From positions 9,176,001 to 9,240,000 of the forward strand of contig JAPQWV010000001.1 in NCBI GenBank assembly GCA_027422505.1: 64,000 nt of DNA. Direction: 5' to 3'. Numbering within the stretch: position 1 is the stretch's first letter; the number at the start of each line of letters is the position of its first letter. This stretch comes from Craterostigma plantagineum. Taxonomy: Eukaryota; Streptophyta; Magnoliopsida; Lamiales; Linderniaceae. Position numbers and translations under genes: made by a program. The notes below the pieces were generated by a model. The model made no database searches. It was not told the DNA's origin and was given only the letters and a program-made list of their open reading frames with translations. Positions 20,955 to 31,773 of this stretch are shown here, piece after piece.

Positions 20955-23951
20955 CTAGCTCCAGTTTTGGACATTCATCAGCTCGTATTCATCGAAGACC
21001 GTGATGATCCACTCCTTGCGCCGCCAGATCCTCTTCCTGATCTCTTCTTGGAATGGTGCGGTGATCTTCTTGTTTTCCCACGGTGCTTCCGGTATATCCG
21101 CCGTGGGCACAACCGGTTGAGCAGTAGGAGCCTCAGCTTGTTGCGCTTGAAACTTTAGGATGTTCTCGAGTTCGGCGGGTTCGGCGTCGTACTCCTCTCC
21201 GTTCTCGTTGTCTGCAGTGTTGATCAGCGTAAGTGAAGCTTCCTTTAGCAGACGTCGAGCATCTTCCACCAACTTCCTGGCTGCTACTGCATCGGCGGGT
21301 GTGTACAACCATTCATCGTTAAAGATGTAGGCCTCGATCTTGTTCTGCACGCAGTAGAAGTCTTCGGAAGCCACGTTGGAGTCAGTATTGAGAGGGGTAT
21401 GGCTGTGTGATGGCGAGGGTGTTGCGTCGGAGGAGTTTGTGGATTGTGGGGATGGTTGTGGTGGAGATTCCGGTGGTTCGGTTGAGGTGATGGTTTTGGC
21501 TAGGATGATTTGGGTGTCGGGTGGTGTAGATGTGGTGGTGGCCTCTAACGTCGATGTGACAGTTAGAGGTTCCGAGATGGTGGGTGGAGAAGGTGTGGTG
21601 GTGATCTCTAATGTCGATGTGGCGATTAGAGTTTCGGAGACGGTAGTAGGTGGTGGTGAGGGTGATTTAGCTAGTGACTCGGGGTTAATAGGATGGGATT
21701 TTTGGCTGGTGGTGTGTGAGGTTTCTGTTGCGGGCGTCGTTTCAGGTGCAGAGGAGGAAGGCGGCATCGATTGCACGAGTCCTTGAGATTGTGAGCCTTG
21801 CTGCCTATTCTCCCCCTCGCATCGATCTTGATCATTGTCTTGATCGTCGTGTCTGATCCCGCTAGACTCGCCTTGAGCGCGGCAAGTCATTGGTTGAGTC
21901 ATGATGACCTTCATTCGTTGTTCCTCCTCGTCGAGTTCCGTCATTGATTCGAATCGGGCTCTGAGGATGTAGAAGAGCTCCTTTGCGGAAATGGAGGAGA
22001 GAACAGCTTCTGCGTCCACATGTTGTGGTGGTGGTGGCGTCTCCGGGGCCACACCTTTGCCTTTGTCGATGGTGGACTCATCGAGACACGCGTAGACTTT
22101 AGCGAGGATGGACGCCTCAAGAGTCCTTGCAAACTCTTGAAGACGAGCCTCTAGCGCGGTCTCGGAGACAAAATGGGGTAAGTTTAACAAGTTGGAATCA
22201 CGAAGAAATCCAACTGACACCGAATCGGAGAAGATAGCCGATCGGCCGCCCGTTTGCACAGGATGGGAAAAGACGGGGTCACTAAGACTTCCCATTGGCA
22301 TCATCGATGAGACAGACTCAAACGAATGATGGCCTAGGCTCACGGTTGTTGTGATGTTGGCCGTGTTAGGTCTTCCGCTCTCAGTCACAGAGACATCACC
22401 GAGCGTTCCGACAGAATCACGAAGACTCTGTAGTGCAGTAAAAGGTGTATGTGTCCTAGAAACATATGAAATTATGGGGAGTGAGGGCACTAGACTCGAT
22501 GTGATTGAAGAGGATGCAGTCTGAGGCGAAGGACTGCTTGTTTCAACATCGACTATCTCCAAGTGGGATGTCGATGGCATACGTAGCTCCTCGTGGAATG
22601 AAATATCTTCCTGTAGAGAGGAAGATAAGTGGATTTGTGGGGTCATTTGCGTGGTAGAGCCAAATGCCACGTCTTCTACTCGGGAGCTGAACACATCACC
22701 TCTTGTACCTATGGGTTGGGCTCGGCTTGTCTGTGACTGAGGAGGTCGATCGTGTTTTTGTTTCGATCGACGCTCCGTGGTGCGGCTTACGTCATCCTGA
22801 CGCGATCGTTTTTTCGGTACGCGGGTGGAAGAGGATGCGGCGTGACCTGATGACTTTTTAGAAGTGGTGGTGGGGTTTTGGCTAGTCCCGGGGTTAGGAG
22901 CAGCGGGGTTGGTCTGCTACGTAGGGACAATGGATAATGGACGGGGACTATTGCGGAATGAAGCGGTGGAGGCGCGATAGTCTCGAACATGCGGGTTTGT
23001 TGGGTCGGCATAGGCGAGGACTTCGTCTGGGATGATCATGGCGTGTCGATCTTTCGCCGTAGTATTTTTCTTCGCGAACGTCTCGACAACGGGAATTATG
23101 AAGTGCGCCGGGCGGATGCGGATGTTGGTGGAGAACAGGCGGAAGTGTTTGATGATCGCTGGGAGCCACCGCATGTAAGGGACGAAGCGGTTTTTGACTC
23201 CCTTGGCGACTTCCCGATCGCGGCGTTGGACCATGGAGACGAGATCCATCCAGATGATCTCGGTGTAGTTGTACTTGCGGTTGTGTGCGATGCCGGTTAG
23301 GATGGTGAGGATTTGGTGGTTCCCGCGGTCCTGACCAGCATGCTTCCCTGACATGCATTTGTTCAGCAGTAGGTACAGTGTTCGCCAGGGTTGAGGTAGA
23401 TTGCGTGTGGTGACTTCACTGAGGACAAGTGGGCCCTTCTTCTTCTTGTTTTCAGGTTGATAGCCCAATCTATCGATGTCTTCAATGAGTTGTTCGTGCG
23501 TCGATAGTGGATCGTAGGGTGAGTAGACAGGGAGTTGGAGTACTTCTTGGACAATCTTGCGGGTGAGGACTACTGTTTCTTGATCGATTTCGGCGGACAT
23601 TGCTGAAGCGAGGTAGTGTGGTCCAGCAATATGCAATGTGTGCCAGAACTGCTGGAGGTAGACTTGCGCTTCTGGCTCGCCATGAGTGAGGGCGTGTCGG
23701 AGGGGATGCCCTTTGAGGATCTCTATAATGATGGGAGCATCGCACCGGAAGTTGTCCAAGTCCACCATGTGGTTGTTTGGTATCAAGGCAGCCCATCGAC
23801 TTGTTGGGAAGACCTGCTCGATTGGTGGAACAAACGTCAGTGTATTTAGCTCGATGCGAGCGACGTCCCTTTGAATTGCTGCGGCTTCAAGTGCTTCAAG
23901 TGCTTCTCGGTTTGTGTTAGTCATATCTGTGCTTGACAGAAATTGTAGCAT
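20955..23951 (-). pseudogene. R5 aORF, amino-terminal domain and Ser/Thr/Pro-rich middle
   Basis: The true start is probably ATG at 23924 (MTNTNREALEAL), three bases after an acceptor-like AAGCACAG; an earlier in-frame ATG at 23951 lies before that site. The amino-terminal domain holds FRCDAPIIIEILKGHPLRHAL, VYLQQFWHTLHIAGP, LPQPWRTLYLLLNKCMSGKH and GIAHNRKYNYTEIIWMDL. TAG at 22917-22919 interrupts it in frame (R7 has CAG one codon on, and no stop). The middle is very rich in Ser, Thr and Pro, with repeats around TLEITTTPSPPTISEPL. No signal peptide or clear membrane helix. It closely matches R7, so it is a genuine element gene. Confidence 0.8.
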
Positions 23952-25250
23952 GATTAGTACGGACTAAATTGCGAGAATATGGATATAGGTAAGATATGGG
24001 TAAAACAATAAAATGAAGTATAGAAGTGCCCAAATTTGTAAAGATAAAAGTAAAATTAAAATTAAAGCTAACTAAGAGTCCTATTGAAATAAAGTTGTTA
24101 AGATTGAATGTTGGTCATGTGATGGCGAGTTTCGACAATTTTAGGAAATTAAACGAAATTTTTCCAATACTTAGAAAATTTTCAGGATTGAAGGTGTTCA
24201 CGTGATATGAGAAAATTTTGGTACATGAGCAAGCCGAAAAAAAATTTTCGCATTTAGTGTAGAATTTCGCATGTAGGGAGAATTGTCGCAAGTTAAGGAA
24301 ATTTTCGCATTCAGTGGAAAATTTCGCATGTAGTGTTAAATTTTTGCAAGTAGTGGAAAATTTTCGCAGATTATGGAATTTCACAAGTTATCAAAAATTT
24401 TCGCATGTAATGGAAATTTCACTAATTATCACACATAGACAAGTCGAGAGAAATTTTCGCAGATAGAGTAAAATTTCGCATGTATGGAAATTTTCGCACG
24501 TTAAGGAAATTTCGCATTCAGAGTAAATTTTCGCATGTAGTGGGAAATTTCGCAAGTTATCCAAAAAATTTTCGCGGTTAACATATTTTCTCAATAGGTA
24601 TTAAAAGATACGAAAAGATATAATATGAAGTGAGGTGTATGAAAATTTCGCGGGGCATGACTCACTGTAGCAGCAAAAGTTTGAACGTAAGAAAAAGGAT
24701 TTTCTCGAATGAAAACTTTCGCGGGACTTCACACACTGTAGCAGCGAAATTTTGACGCAAGAAAATTCTCGGATGAAAGTTTTCGCGGGACCTTAGTCAG
24801 TGTAGCAGCGAAAATTTTAACGCAAGAAATTTCTCGGATAAAAGCTCTCGCAGGACCTTAGTCACTATAGCAGAGAAAATTTTTAACGTAAGAAATTTCT
24901 CGGATAAAAATTTTCGCGGGACCTCACTAACTGTAGCAGCGAAAATCTAACGTTTAAAGCATTTTTTCTGAAAATTTTGTCGGTGAAGAACACTGTGCTA
25001 AAACGTACGAAACGGCGCTATGATTTTTGCCTTAGACCCACTCAAATCTTAACCAAAATGCAATAAACTGGACTCAATCGACTCGAAAGTGGACGGGCAA
25101 TACATATTTGGGGGTTTTAAACACCAAAATCCTAACATGCGTCTGAATTAAAGCCGAGAAAAATTAATTTTAAACCTAAAAATTTTAACAGACGGGGCAG
25201 AAAACAGAGTAAAACGAACAGGAATTGATTTATTTGTGATGTATTCATAC
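23927..25250 (-). other. Putative 5'-UTR intron of R5 aORF
   Basis: Minus-strand donor-like TTTTCG|GTATGAATAC (GT at 25250-25249) and acceptor-like GTCAAGCACAG (AG at 23928-23927) enclose 1324 non-coding bases. R7 has the same donor and acceptor contexts. Inside are many GCGAAAATTTT words (24115-24600) and five tandem units (24640-24960). Confidence 0.45.
24640..24960. repeat. Five tandem repeats of about 66 bp
   Basis: The word TGTAGCAG (once TATAGCAG) starts at 24666, 24737, 24801, 24866 and 24932, a spacing of 64-71 bases. Each is followed by GCGAAAATTTTAACGCAAG and then TCTCGGATxAAA. R7 has a diverged copy of the same array at about 41490-41800. Confidence 0.85.
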
Positions 25251-25664
25251 CGAAAAGCTGATTTCGACGACGGAGTACGCAGAAAAACGTATGAAGGCAG
25301 ATTTGAGGAAGACGACGAAGCGAGAGGTTGAGAAATTTTCGAAGAGTAGGGTGCGAAATTTTTGAATTTTTCTCGGGAATTTGTAGGATTGTGAAAAACG
25401 TTAAGTGTTTTGGGGTTTTGTGACTGTTCATGCGAGATTTTGAGTTAATGGGCCGAAATTCGTGGGCTTGGTCAAAATTGGGTCCTGAGCCGATTTTCGC
25501 GGGCTTGGTCAAAATTGGGTCCTATTGGTCCAAATTTGACCCCGTTTGACCAAAAACTAAACTTTCAACCCAAAAATCAATTGGTCCAATTTTGACTCCG
25601 TTTGACCAAAATTTAAAATTTCAACCCAAATATTTCATTTTATTTTTTAAATAGGCAAAATCAG
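25251..25664 (-). other. R5 sequence upstream of the aORF intron, up to the break
   Basis: No gene. It aligns by eye with R7 42103-42560, including the CCGTCGTCGAAATCAGC-type block before the donor and runs of GGTCCAATTTTGACTCCG. Near 25664 (after TTTTTTAAATA) it switches to the linker sequence of a plus-strand pol. No insertion signature is seen at the switch, so a deletion joint is likely. Confidence 0.55.
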
Positions 25665-26464
25665 AATCGCTCAATCCAAGTGAAGAATTAGACTTACCTC
25701 AACCTAATGAACAACCTGAGATTACTGGAAATCTCGGTCCTCAAATGGCTGATGCATCTACTTCAGCCCTGCCACATGAGCGAAAGTGGACTCGAGCACA
25801 TCCGGTTGATCAGATTGTTGGTGATCATTCGAGTGGAGTACGGACACGTCATCAACATAGTCTTTTCAGCTGCTTCTTAAGCCAAAATGAGCCAACCAAG
25901 GTAGCAGACGCACTCAAGACACGGATTGGGTAATGACTATGCAAGAAGAGATCAACAAATTCGAATGTCTTCAAGTGTGGACTTTAGTACCCCGTCCGCA
26001 TGGGAAAACGATCAGACGAAATGGGTGTTTAAGAACAAAAAGAATGAAGATGGCAAAGTGATCCGGAACAAAGAAAGGCTGGTTGCGAAGGGATACAATC
26101 AACAGGAAGGCATTGACTACGACGAGACCTATGCTCACGTTGCCCGAATCGAAGCCATCCGCCTTTTCTTGGCTTATGCGGCTCACAAAGACTTCAAAGT
26201 CTATCAAATGGATGTGAAGACCGCATTCCTCAATGGCGTGTTAAAGGAGGAAGTCTACGTCGCTCAGCCAGAAGGCTTTGTTGATCAAGAAAATCCCGAT
26301 CACGTCTATCGATTAGATAAAGCTCTCTACGGACTGAAACAAGCTCAACGTGCTTGGTATGATGTCCTGAGCGATTTCCTCGTGAAGTCTGGATTCATCC
26401 GAGGAACAATCGATACGACCCTCTTCATAAAATGGCAAGACAAAGACTTGATGATCGTCCAAGT
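25665..26464 (+). pseudogene. pol: R4 pol, linker and reverse transcriptase (first part)
   Basis: Copia pol closest to R1 and R2. Frame 25745-25933 has ADASTSALPHERKW and HPVDQIVGDHSSG, then shifts near 25920. Frame 25926-26464 has [30 protein letters not shown] (His for the usual Pro), [13 protein letters not shown] and [12 protein letters not shown]. It is interrupted inside the codons for VQVYVDD, at caagt 26460-26464, by the solo LTR. Upstream pol and gag of this copy are absent. Confidence 0.88.
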
Positions 26465-28420
26465 TGTTAGGAATATGCCCTCGAATGCTATACGAGGATT
26501 AGATTGCATAGGGCATTAGATTATTTATCGTTCGACCTTTTGTGTAATAAGATATTTTCGTGTGTTTAATGAAAGGCATTGTTCGTTTATTGAATATAAG
26601 AGTTCTTTACATAGCATCCGATAAAGCAATAAATGAACAAATCCAAACGTGTCGAGTTGAGTCACTGTTCTCGATGGGTACGAGAGAGGAAGGCACCAGC
26701 GGACTCTTAACCTCGAACATTAGAAGTCCGTAAGCCTGAGGCTCCAGTTGGGTGCTAGATAACCGATCACGACTTATTTGTCGATGACATATCGTGTGCC
26801 GATATCCCGCTTGGAAGCGGATGTCATGACTTGTGATACGAATCGAATCAATGGATTGACTCGTTTCATGGACGCTGACTCACGGGTTGTACGGTCGAAC
26901 ATGGCTTATTACTCAATGAGTGTTAATGACCGACGACAACACTATAGTAGTCTACGTAAACCTTAGACCGAAAGGAGCTTTGACGGAGTTGACTTCGAAG
27001 TCTCGACTGTCACTGGTTCCCCTCGACTCGATTTGCTATTGCATGTGTCAGCGGGCCAGATGCGGTCTTGATGACGATTTGTGATTGTCGGGCTTAGACC
27101 GCCGAGTACGGATTCACAGTCTCGCAAGTAATCGAGATAAGTGTCCTATGGGACGGCGATGGGAAATTACGAAATCCTTGGTCAAGGTATTGAACTAACT
27201 CATGTGAGACATGGAGGGTAGTTTGGAAATTTTCCTCGTCTCCGTTTTATCATAGAATCGAGTTTAGTGAGTTTGACATAGACCATGGCTCTCACTTGAT
27301 TGGGACACAGATGAAGGGTTTATACGTAGCACTGTTATCTATAGTGAGGTTCTGGAATAAAGACTGGGTCGAAATTCGCACTCGAATCGGGTTACGGTCC
27401 GGTATTGCGGGATTGGCTAGGTAACTACCGGACTCTTGGACTCCTCCCTTGCCAATTGAGTTGAACCAAGAGAGTCGGGCTTAAAAAGGATCATCAACGT
27501 GTACTGATAAGGAGAGAAAGTGTTTGGGCCTTAACGGGTCTTCGGCCGTTGGGCCATGCCTTAATGGGCCTCGGGCCATTTATTGGATCGAAGTTGGACT
27601 TCTTATGAAACTAACTTTAAGACTTGGGCTTGGCCAAGTGCTTAATGGGCTTGAGGATAAAATTGGATTTCACCTTAAGCTAATTTCCAAATGCCTTTGA
27701 GGGTATTTTCGGAATTTGCATATTTGATATAAATAAATATGGAATAAAAAATTTAGAATATTATTTATTTAAATTTTGAAATTTATCTAGGATTAAGTTT
27801 CGAATTCCATACCATATATAAAATATACTTAGTTTGACTTGGTATTTAAGTTATTTTTCTAATAATAGCAAGTTTCCTTAAGTTTGGATTTGGAATTCAA
27901 AAGAGAGTAAGATTTGGCAAAAATCTCTCACACTTTAAGGACTAAGATATCGAAATCCTAGCCTTTAAATAGGCTAGGAATTTCGTGCCCAAATAAAGAG
28001 AAAGCAAGTGATTTTCGAAATCAACTAAAGGCACAAAACACACACCGAACGCACACAATTTTCTCCCACGCGACGGTTCGGTTCTCTCTAGCCATCTTTA
28101 GAGAACTGACGCCGTGGTACACTGCGAGGTCGGCGATCAGGTAGCTATACATCGATGTGGGACTTGCGAGATCCGTCTCTTCCCTTCTTCGGTTAATACC
28201 AGGTGCCCTCCACCACCATCGACAAAGTCTTGAAGAAAAGGACGAGGAGCTGCCACTCGCTTCAACTGGTAATTCTCTATGGGTTTAACCCGTCCTATTA
28301 CACGTCTATGTGATACTATTCTGATCCGAGCAACGAGGGCAATCGGGGAACCCGGAAAATTTTTGTTCTGCACCGTACCCGGGGACGTGGCGTCTCCGGG
28401 AGACACCGTGTAACCCAACA
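26465..28420 (+). mobile_element. Solo LTR (1956 bp) with 5-bp target duplication
   Basis: Begins TGTTAGGAATATG and ends TAACCCAACA. It is flanked on both sides by caagt (26460-26464 and 28421-28425), and the reverse transcriptase motif is restored if one copy and the insert are ignored. No coding region, PBS or polypurine tract is inside, so it is an LTR left by recombination between two LTRs. A TTTAAATAG box near 27964 and AATAAAG near 27996 suggest plus orientation. The parent family is not recognised; its length fits neither LTR class elsewhere in the window. Confidence 0.88.
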
Positions 28421-29350
28421 CAAGTTTATGTAGACAACATCATCTTCGGATCAACAAATTCAGGGCTATGCAATAGATTTGGAGATTTGATGAAAAGCAA
28501 ATTTGAAATGAGTCACATGGGAGAGATGCAATTCTTCTTGGGACTCCAAGTCAGGCAGCTCGAAGATGGCATCTTCATAAATCAGACTAAATACATCAAG
28601 GACATTTTGAAGAAGTTCCATCAAGATCAGAGCAAGCCACTCAGCACTCCCATGTCAACAAGCTGCAGGTTGGATGCCGATCCCACTGGAAAAGCGGTAG
28701 ACATCACACTTTATCGCAGCATAATAGGCTATCTTCTCTATCTCACCTCAAGCCGGCCGGATATTATGTTTACCACCTGCCTCTGTGCCCGTTTCCAAGC
28801 CAACCCAAAAGAATCTCTCATGCTTGCGGTCATGCGGATTCTGCGCTACCTCAAGGGCACCTCAACCGTAGGTTTATGGTATCCTAAGGGCACAAATTTC
28901 AAATTCGTTGGCTACACTAATGCTGATTACACAGGTTTCCGAATGGACAGGAAAGCACATCCGGTGGCGCTCAATTTCTAGGCGAAAAGCTAGTCTGCTG
29001 GTCATCCAAGAAGCACAACTGCGTCTCAACGTCGACGGCTGAGGTTGAATACGTCGCAGCTGCCAGTTGTTGCTCGCGAAGGCTATGGATGTGAACTCAG
29101 CTTCGCGATTATGGGTACAATTTAAATAATATACCCATTTATAGTGATAGCCAGAGTGCCATTGCGATTACGTGTAATCTTGTTCACCACTCACGCAAAA
29201 AACACATAGATATTAGATATCATTTTATAAAAGATCACGTAGAAAAAGGCACGATTGACATGTATTTTGTGAACACGGAATATCAACTAGCTGACATTTT
29301 CACCAAGGCTTTGGATGAAAAACGGTTCCAATTCCTTGTCGGAAAATTAG
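28421..29350 (+). pseudogene. pol: R4 pol, reverse transcriptase end and RNase H
   Basis: Resumes after the solo LTR with the YVDD-coding bases; then frame 28487-28981 has [36 protein letters not shown] and GYTNADYTGFRMDRK. One A is missing near 28955, so the frame ends early. RNase H continues in the next frame through [26 protein letters not shown] and LADIFTKALDEKRFQFLVGKLG (29260-29350). The family ending LGMLNLP is replaced by LGFYVLLHV. Confidence 0.87.
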
Positions 29351-29881
29351 GCTTTTATGTGCTTTTACATGTTCTATATTATGTGTTTTTACATGTGCTC
29401 CTATGTGCTTTTACATGTGCTCCTATGTGCTTTTACATAATCTGTGCTCCTATGTGCTTTTACATGTTCTATATTATATGTTTTCTATACTTTAATGCTA
29501 TATCTTGCGAGAAATATTTTATATTAATACAAAATACAATAATCTAATAAAAAAATATATATATCCAAAAATATTATACATATAAATATAATATTAGGGG
29601 AATGGGATATCTTTAGGATGCTCGATCTAAGTCACGTATAAATCTCCATGACATTCGGTTGATTAATTGCTTAATTTTGTCAGTCTTAAGTCGCATTCTT
29701 CTGTCTAAAGTTCTTTCGTAGACACCACTAGACACAAAACCACTTTATATGACTGAGATTTCTAGCCTTTTATTTCTTTCGACGGATCTATTCTTGAGCG
29801 AGTCACAAAATCAATGTTTGTCTTAACTAGTGATTATTGGTCTCATACTCACCTTGCGTAAGAACGTTAGGAAAATGATTA
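29351..29881 (+). other. Post-pol 3' module of R4, shared with R1
   Basis: No gene. After the tandem repeats, an AT-rich stretch and the block TTTAGGATGCTCGATCTAAG to AGGAAAATGATTA match, in reverse complement, 480-790 of R1. Homology ends at 29881, where the truncated R6 LTR begins. Confidence 0.5.
29353..29466. repeat. Short tandem repeats (TGTGCTCCTATGTGCTTTTACA units)
   Basis: About four to five copies or partial copies of a 22-23 bp unit directly after R4 pol, giving the apparent Cys/Met/Phe-rich tail of the RNase H frame. R1 has only one diverged unit at the same place, so the array expanded in R4. Confidence 0.8.
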
Positions 29882-31691
29882 TGCTACACGAGTCTAACCT
29901 CGACGACCAATAAAGGTCACTCTACCCCACTCAACCGACACCGTAAGGCGTCACCGTACAAATACGGTACCATCATCTCTCCCGTGCATGTCGTGAAATG
30001 CACATATAATAAATCACATAAAATACGTACACCGAAATCACGTAATCAAATAGTATTTAAAGTAGGCCGATGGTTTAAAAAATCCAAAAATAATATTTAT
30101 AATTTAAAATATGGGTTGACCCGAAAATATATGTTATAATACGAAAATATTTTATTTAAAAGTGATTGGGCTTAAAACCATTTTATATAAAATATTTGGG
30201 CCTGAAATGGGGCAAAAGCCCAAAATAAATGTCGCTGGTCAACTCACACCAAAGTCGGTCAAAGCCCAATTAAAATCGCCCGAAACCCACTTGGTCAACC
30301 CGCGAAAGTAAGGTCAACGCCCGATTTCGTGAGACTTTCGGCGATTTCGCAAATCGTCCGATTTAACGCTCGAAGCACGATTTAAATCTCGCGAATCGCC
30401 CGATTTCTTTCACAGGAATCACCCCTCGATTTGAGATCGGCCCGCGAAACCCAAAATCGGCCCGACGCTCTCTCACAACTCGCGAAATGCTTCAGCCCGC
30501 GAAATCTGACTTCTGGCCCGCGAAAATACTTTTCACTCACACGTCGCAAAACATTTGGGCCCGCGACAAAATTACGGGACCCGAACCCCAAATCGGCCAA
30601 TCCCTATTCTTTTAAAATCATTTTTCGCCCGATTTACACTCAAACACAGGCCCGAGATTTCAAAATCGCCCGAAAACTTCAAATCGCCCGATTACTGTTC
30701 CATCGAAACTCAAGTTCATACTAAAACCCTAATTTTCCAGAAACAATTAACACGATCATCACCCTAAATCACATAGGAACATCATAAAAATATAGAGCTC
30801 ATATTTTGAGCTCAAAAGGCACGTAATAACACATCAAGAACAACACTTAAATTCGAAAATCTTGAAATAAATATTTTAAAACTCGGATGACCTTTCATCC
30901 GGATTTCGAATATTTTTAGGAAAATAATACGGGTTGTAGGGGTTAAAAACCACCTACCTCACTTCCAAGCTAACTTTGAATAACTACCCAAGCTGCAAAT
31001 CGAACCGAGCTAGTCAAATCCCTCTTCTCTCATTTCGTCCGTCACCTCCTTTGCTTTAACCTTACTTATCATTAATCCATGTTAAACCTTAATAACTTGT
31101 CGAAGCTTTTTAGGTTCTAATTAGGTTTCTTACCTCTTTTTCCCACGTTGGTTTGATGGTCCACAAGTGAGGTTTTTCTTCCTTTTTCCTCCTTCCTTCA
31201 CTTCGACTTTGAAGCTTTGCAAATGGGGTTTTGTTTTTCTTTTTGCTTCTTATCTCATTCTTTCTTTAACAAGTAATGATATTTTTATGCTAAATATCTA
31301 GTAAGAGCATAGTCTTCAACGTGGGTTTCCCTCAATTCAAGGAACCTTGTCCTTATCTCCTTCTTTGGGCTTTTTGGTATTTCATTTGGGCTTTAATTAT
31401 TATTTGGGCTTTTTGGGCCTTACTTGCTTATTAATTAGTCCAATTTTCAAGTTTGGCCTATTTTATTTCTTGGGCTCCCTAACCTTCTCGGCCCATATTA
31501 TTTTATTTCTCTCGGACTCAAATAAATATTATTTCGGCTCGCTCCCGAAAATTCGATTTCGTTCAAAAGTCATCTTCATTAATTTCGAACATCACAAAAA
31601 TATTTTTAGGAATTTTATTCCTAATATTTTCTCCCCTAATTATCTTGAAATTTCCTATCGTAATCCCACTTTAAATTTTGCGGGTATTACA
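29882..31691 (-). repeat. R6 3' LTR, outer end truncated (1810 bp)
   Basis: Matches 34449-36253 almost base for base, with about 1-2 percent differences by eye. It ends gcgggtattaca next to the polypurine tract. The part corresponding to 33741-34448 is missing. A stretch at about 30310-30710 is dense in CGCGAAA, AATCGCCCGA and CCCGCGAAA. Confidence 0.9.
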
Positions 31692-31706
31692 TTCTCCCCC
31701 CTTAAA
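31692..31706 (-). promoter_or_regulatory. R6 polypurine tract
   Basis: Minus-strand TTTTAAGGGGGGAGA A directly before the 3' LTR, the plus-strand DNA primer. It differs from the copia tracts of the window by its six-G run. Confidence 0.85.
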
Positions 31707-31773
31707 AGTTTTTCGTCCCCGAAATTCAGCGGTAGGGAATTCGAGTTTAGTTCTACGACTAGACTCGTTCAAT

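Larger units (their letters stand above)
19861..25664 (-). mobile_element. R5: 3' portion of a copia element (LTR, aORF, spacer)
   Basis: Same family as R7 and R10 by LTR, and as R7 by aORF and spacer. It is inserted into the R4 LTR. Going right, homology to R7 (40904-42560) continues to about 25664, then breaks off into plus-strand pol sequence, so R5's pol, gag and 5' LTR have been deleted. Confidence 0.82.

Noticed and set aside
20520..21158. 212-codon open frame on the plus strand
   Set aside because: It is the antisense of the R5 aORF, whose minus frame has blocks conserved in R3, R7 and R8. The antisense frame shows no conserved motif.
21376..21786. Val/Gly-rich 136-codon plus-strand frame that looks like a structural or cell-wall protein
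   Set aside because: Low-complexity antisense of the Ser/Thr/Pro-rich middle of the R5 aORF. Composition alone explains it.
20216..23951. aORF as a retroviral-type envelope gene
   Set aside because: I see no signal peptide, membrane-spanning helix or Cys pattern of an ectodomain. The name env-like would claim more than the sequence shows.
28137..28421. 94-codon minus-strand frame inside the solo LTR
   Set aside because: No recognisable domain and no homologue in the window. It overlaps the LTR end and is best taken as chance.
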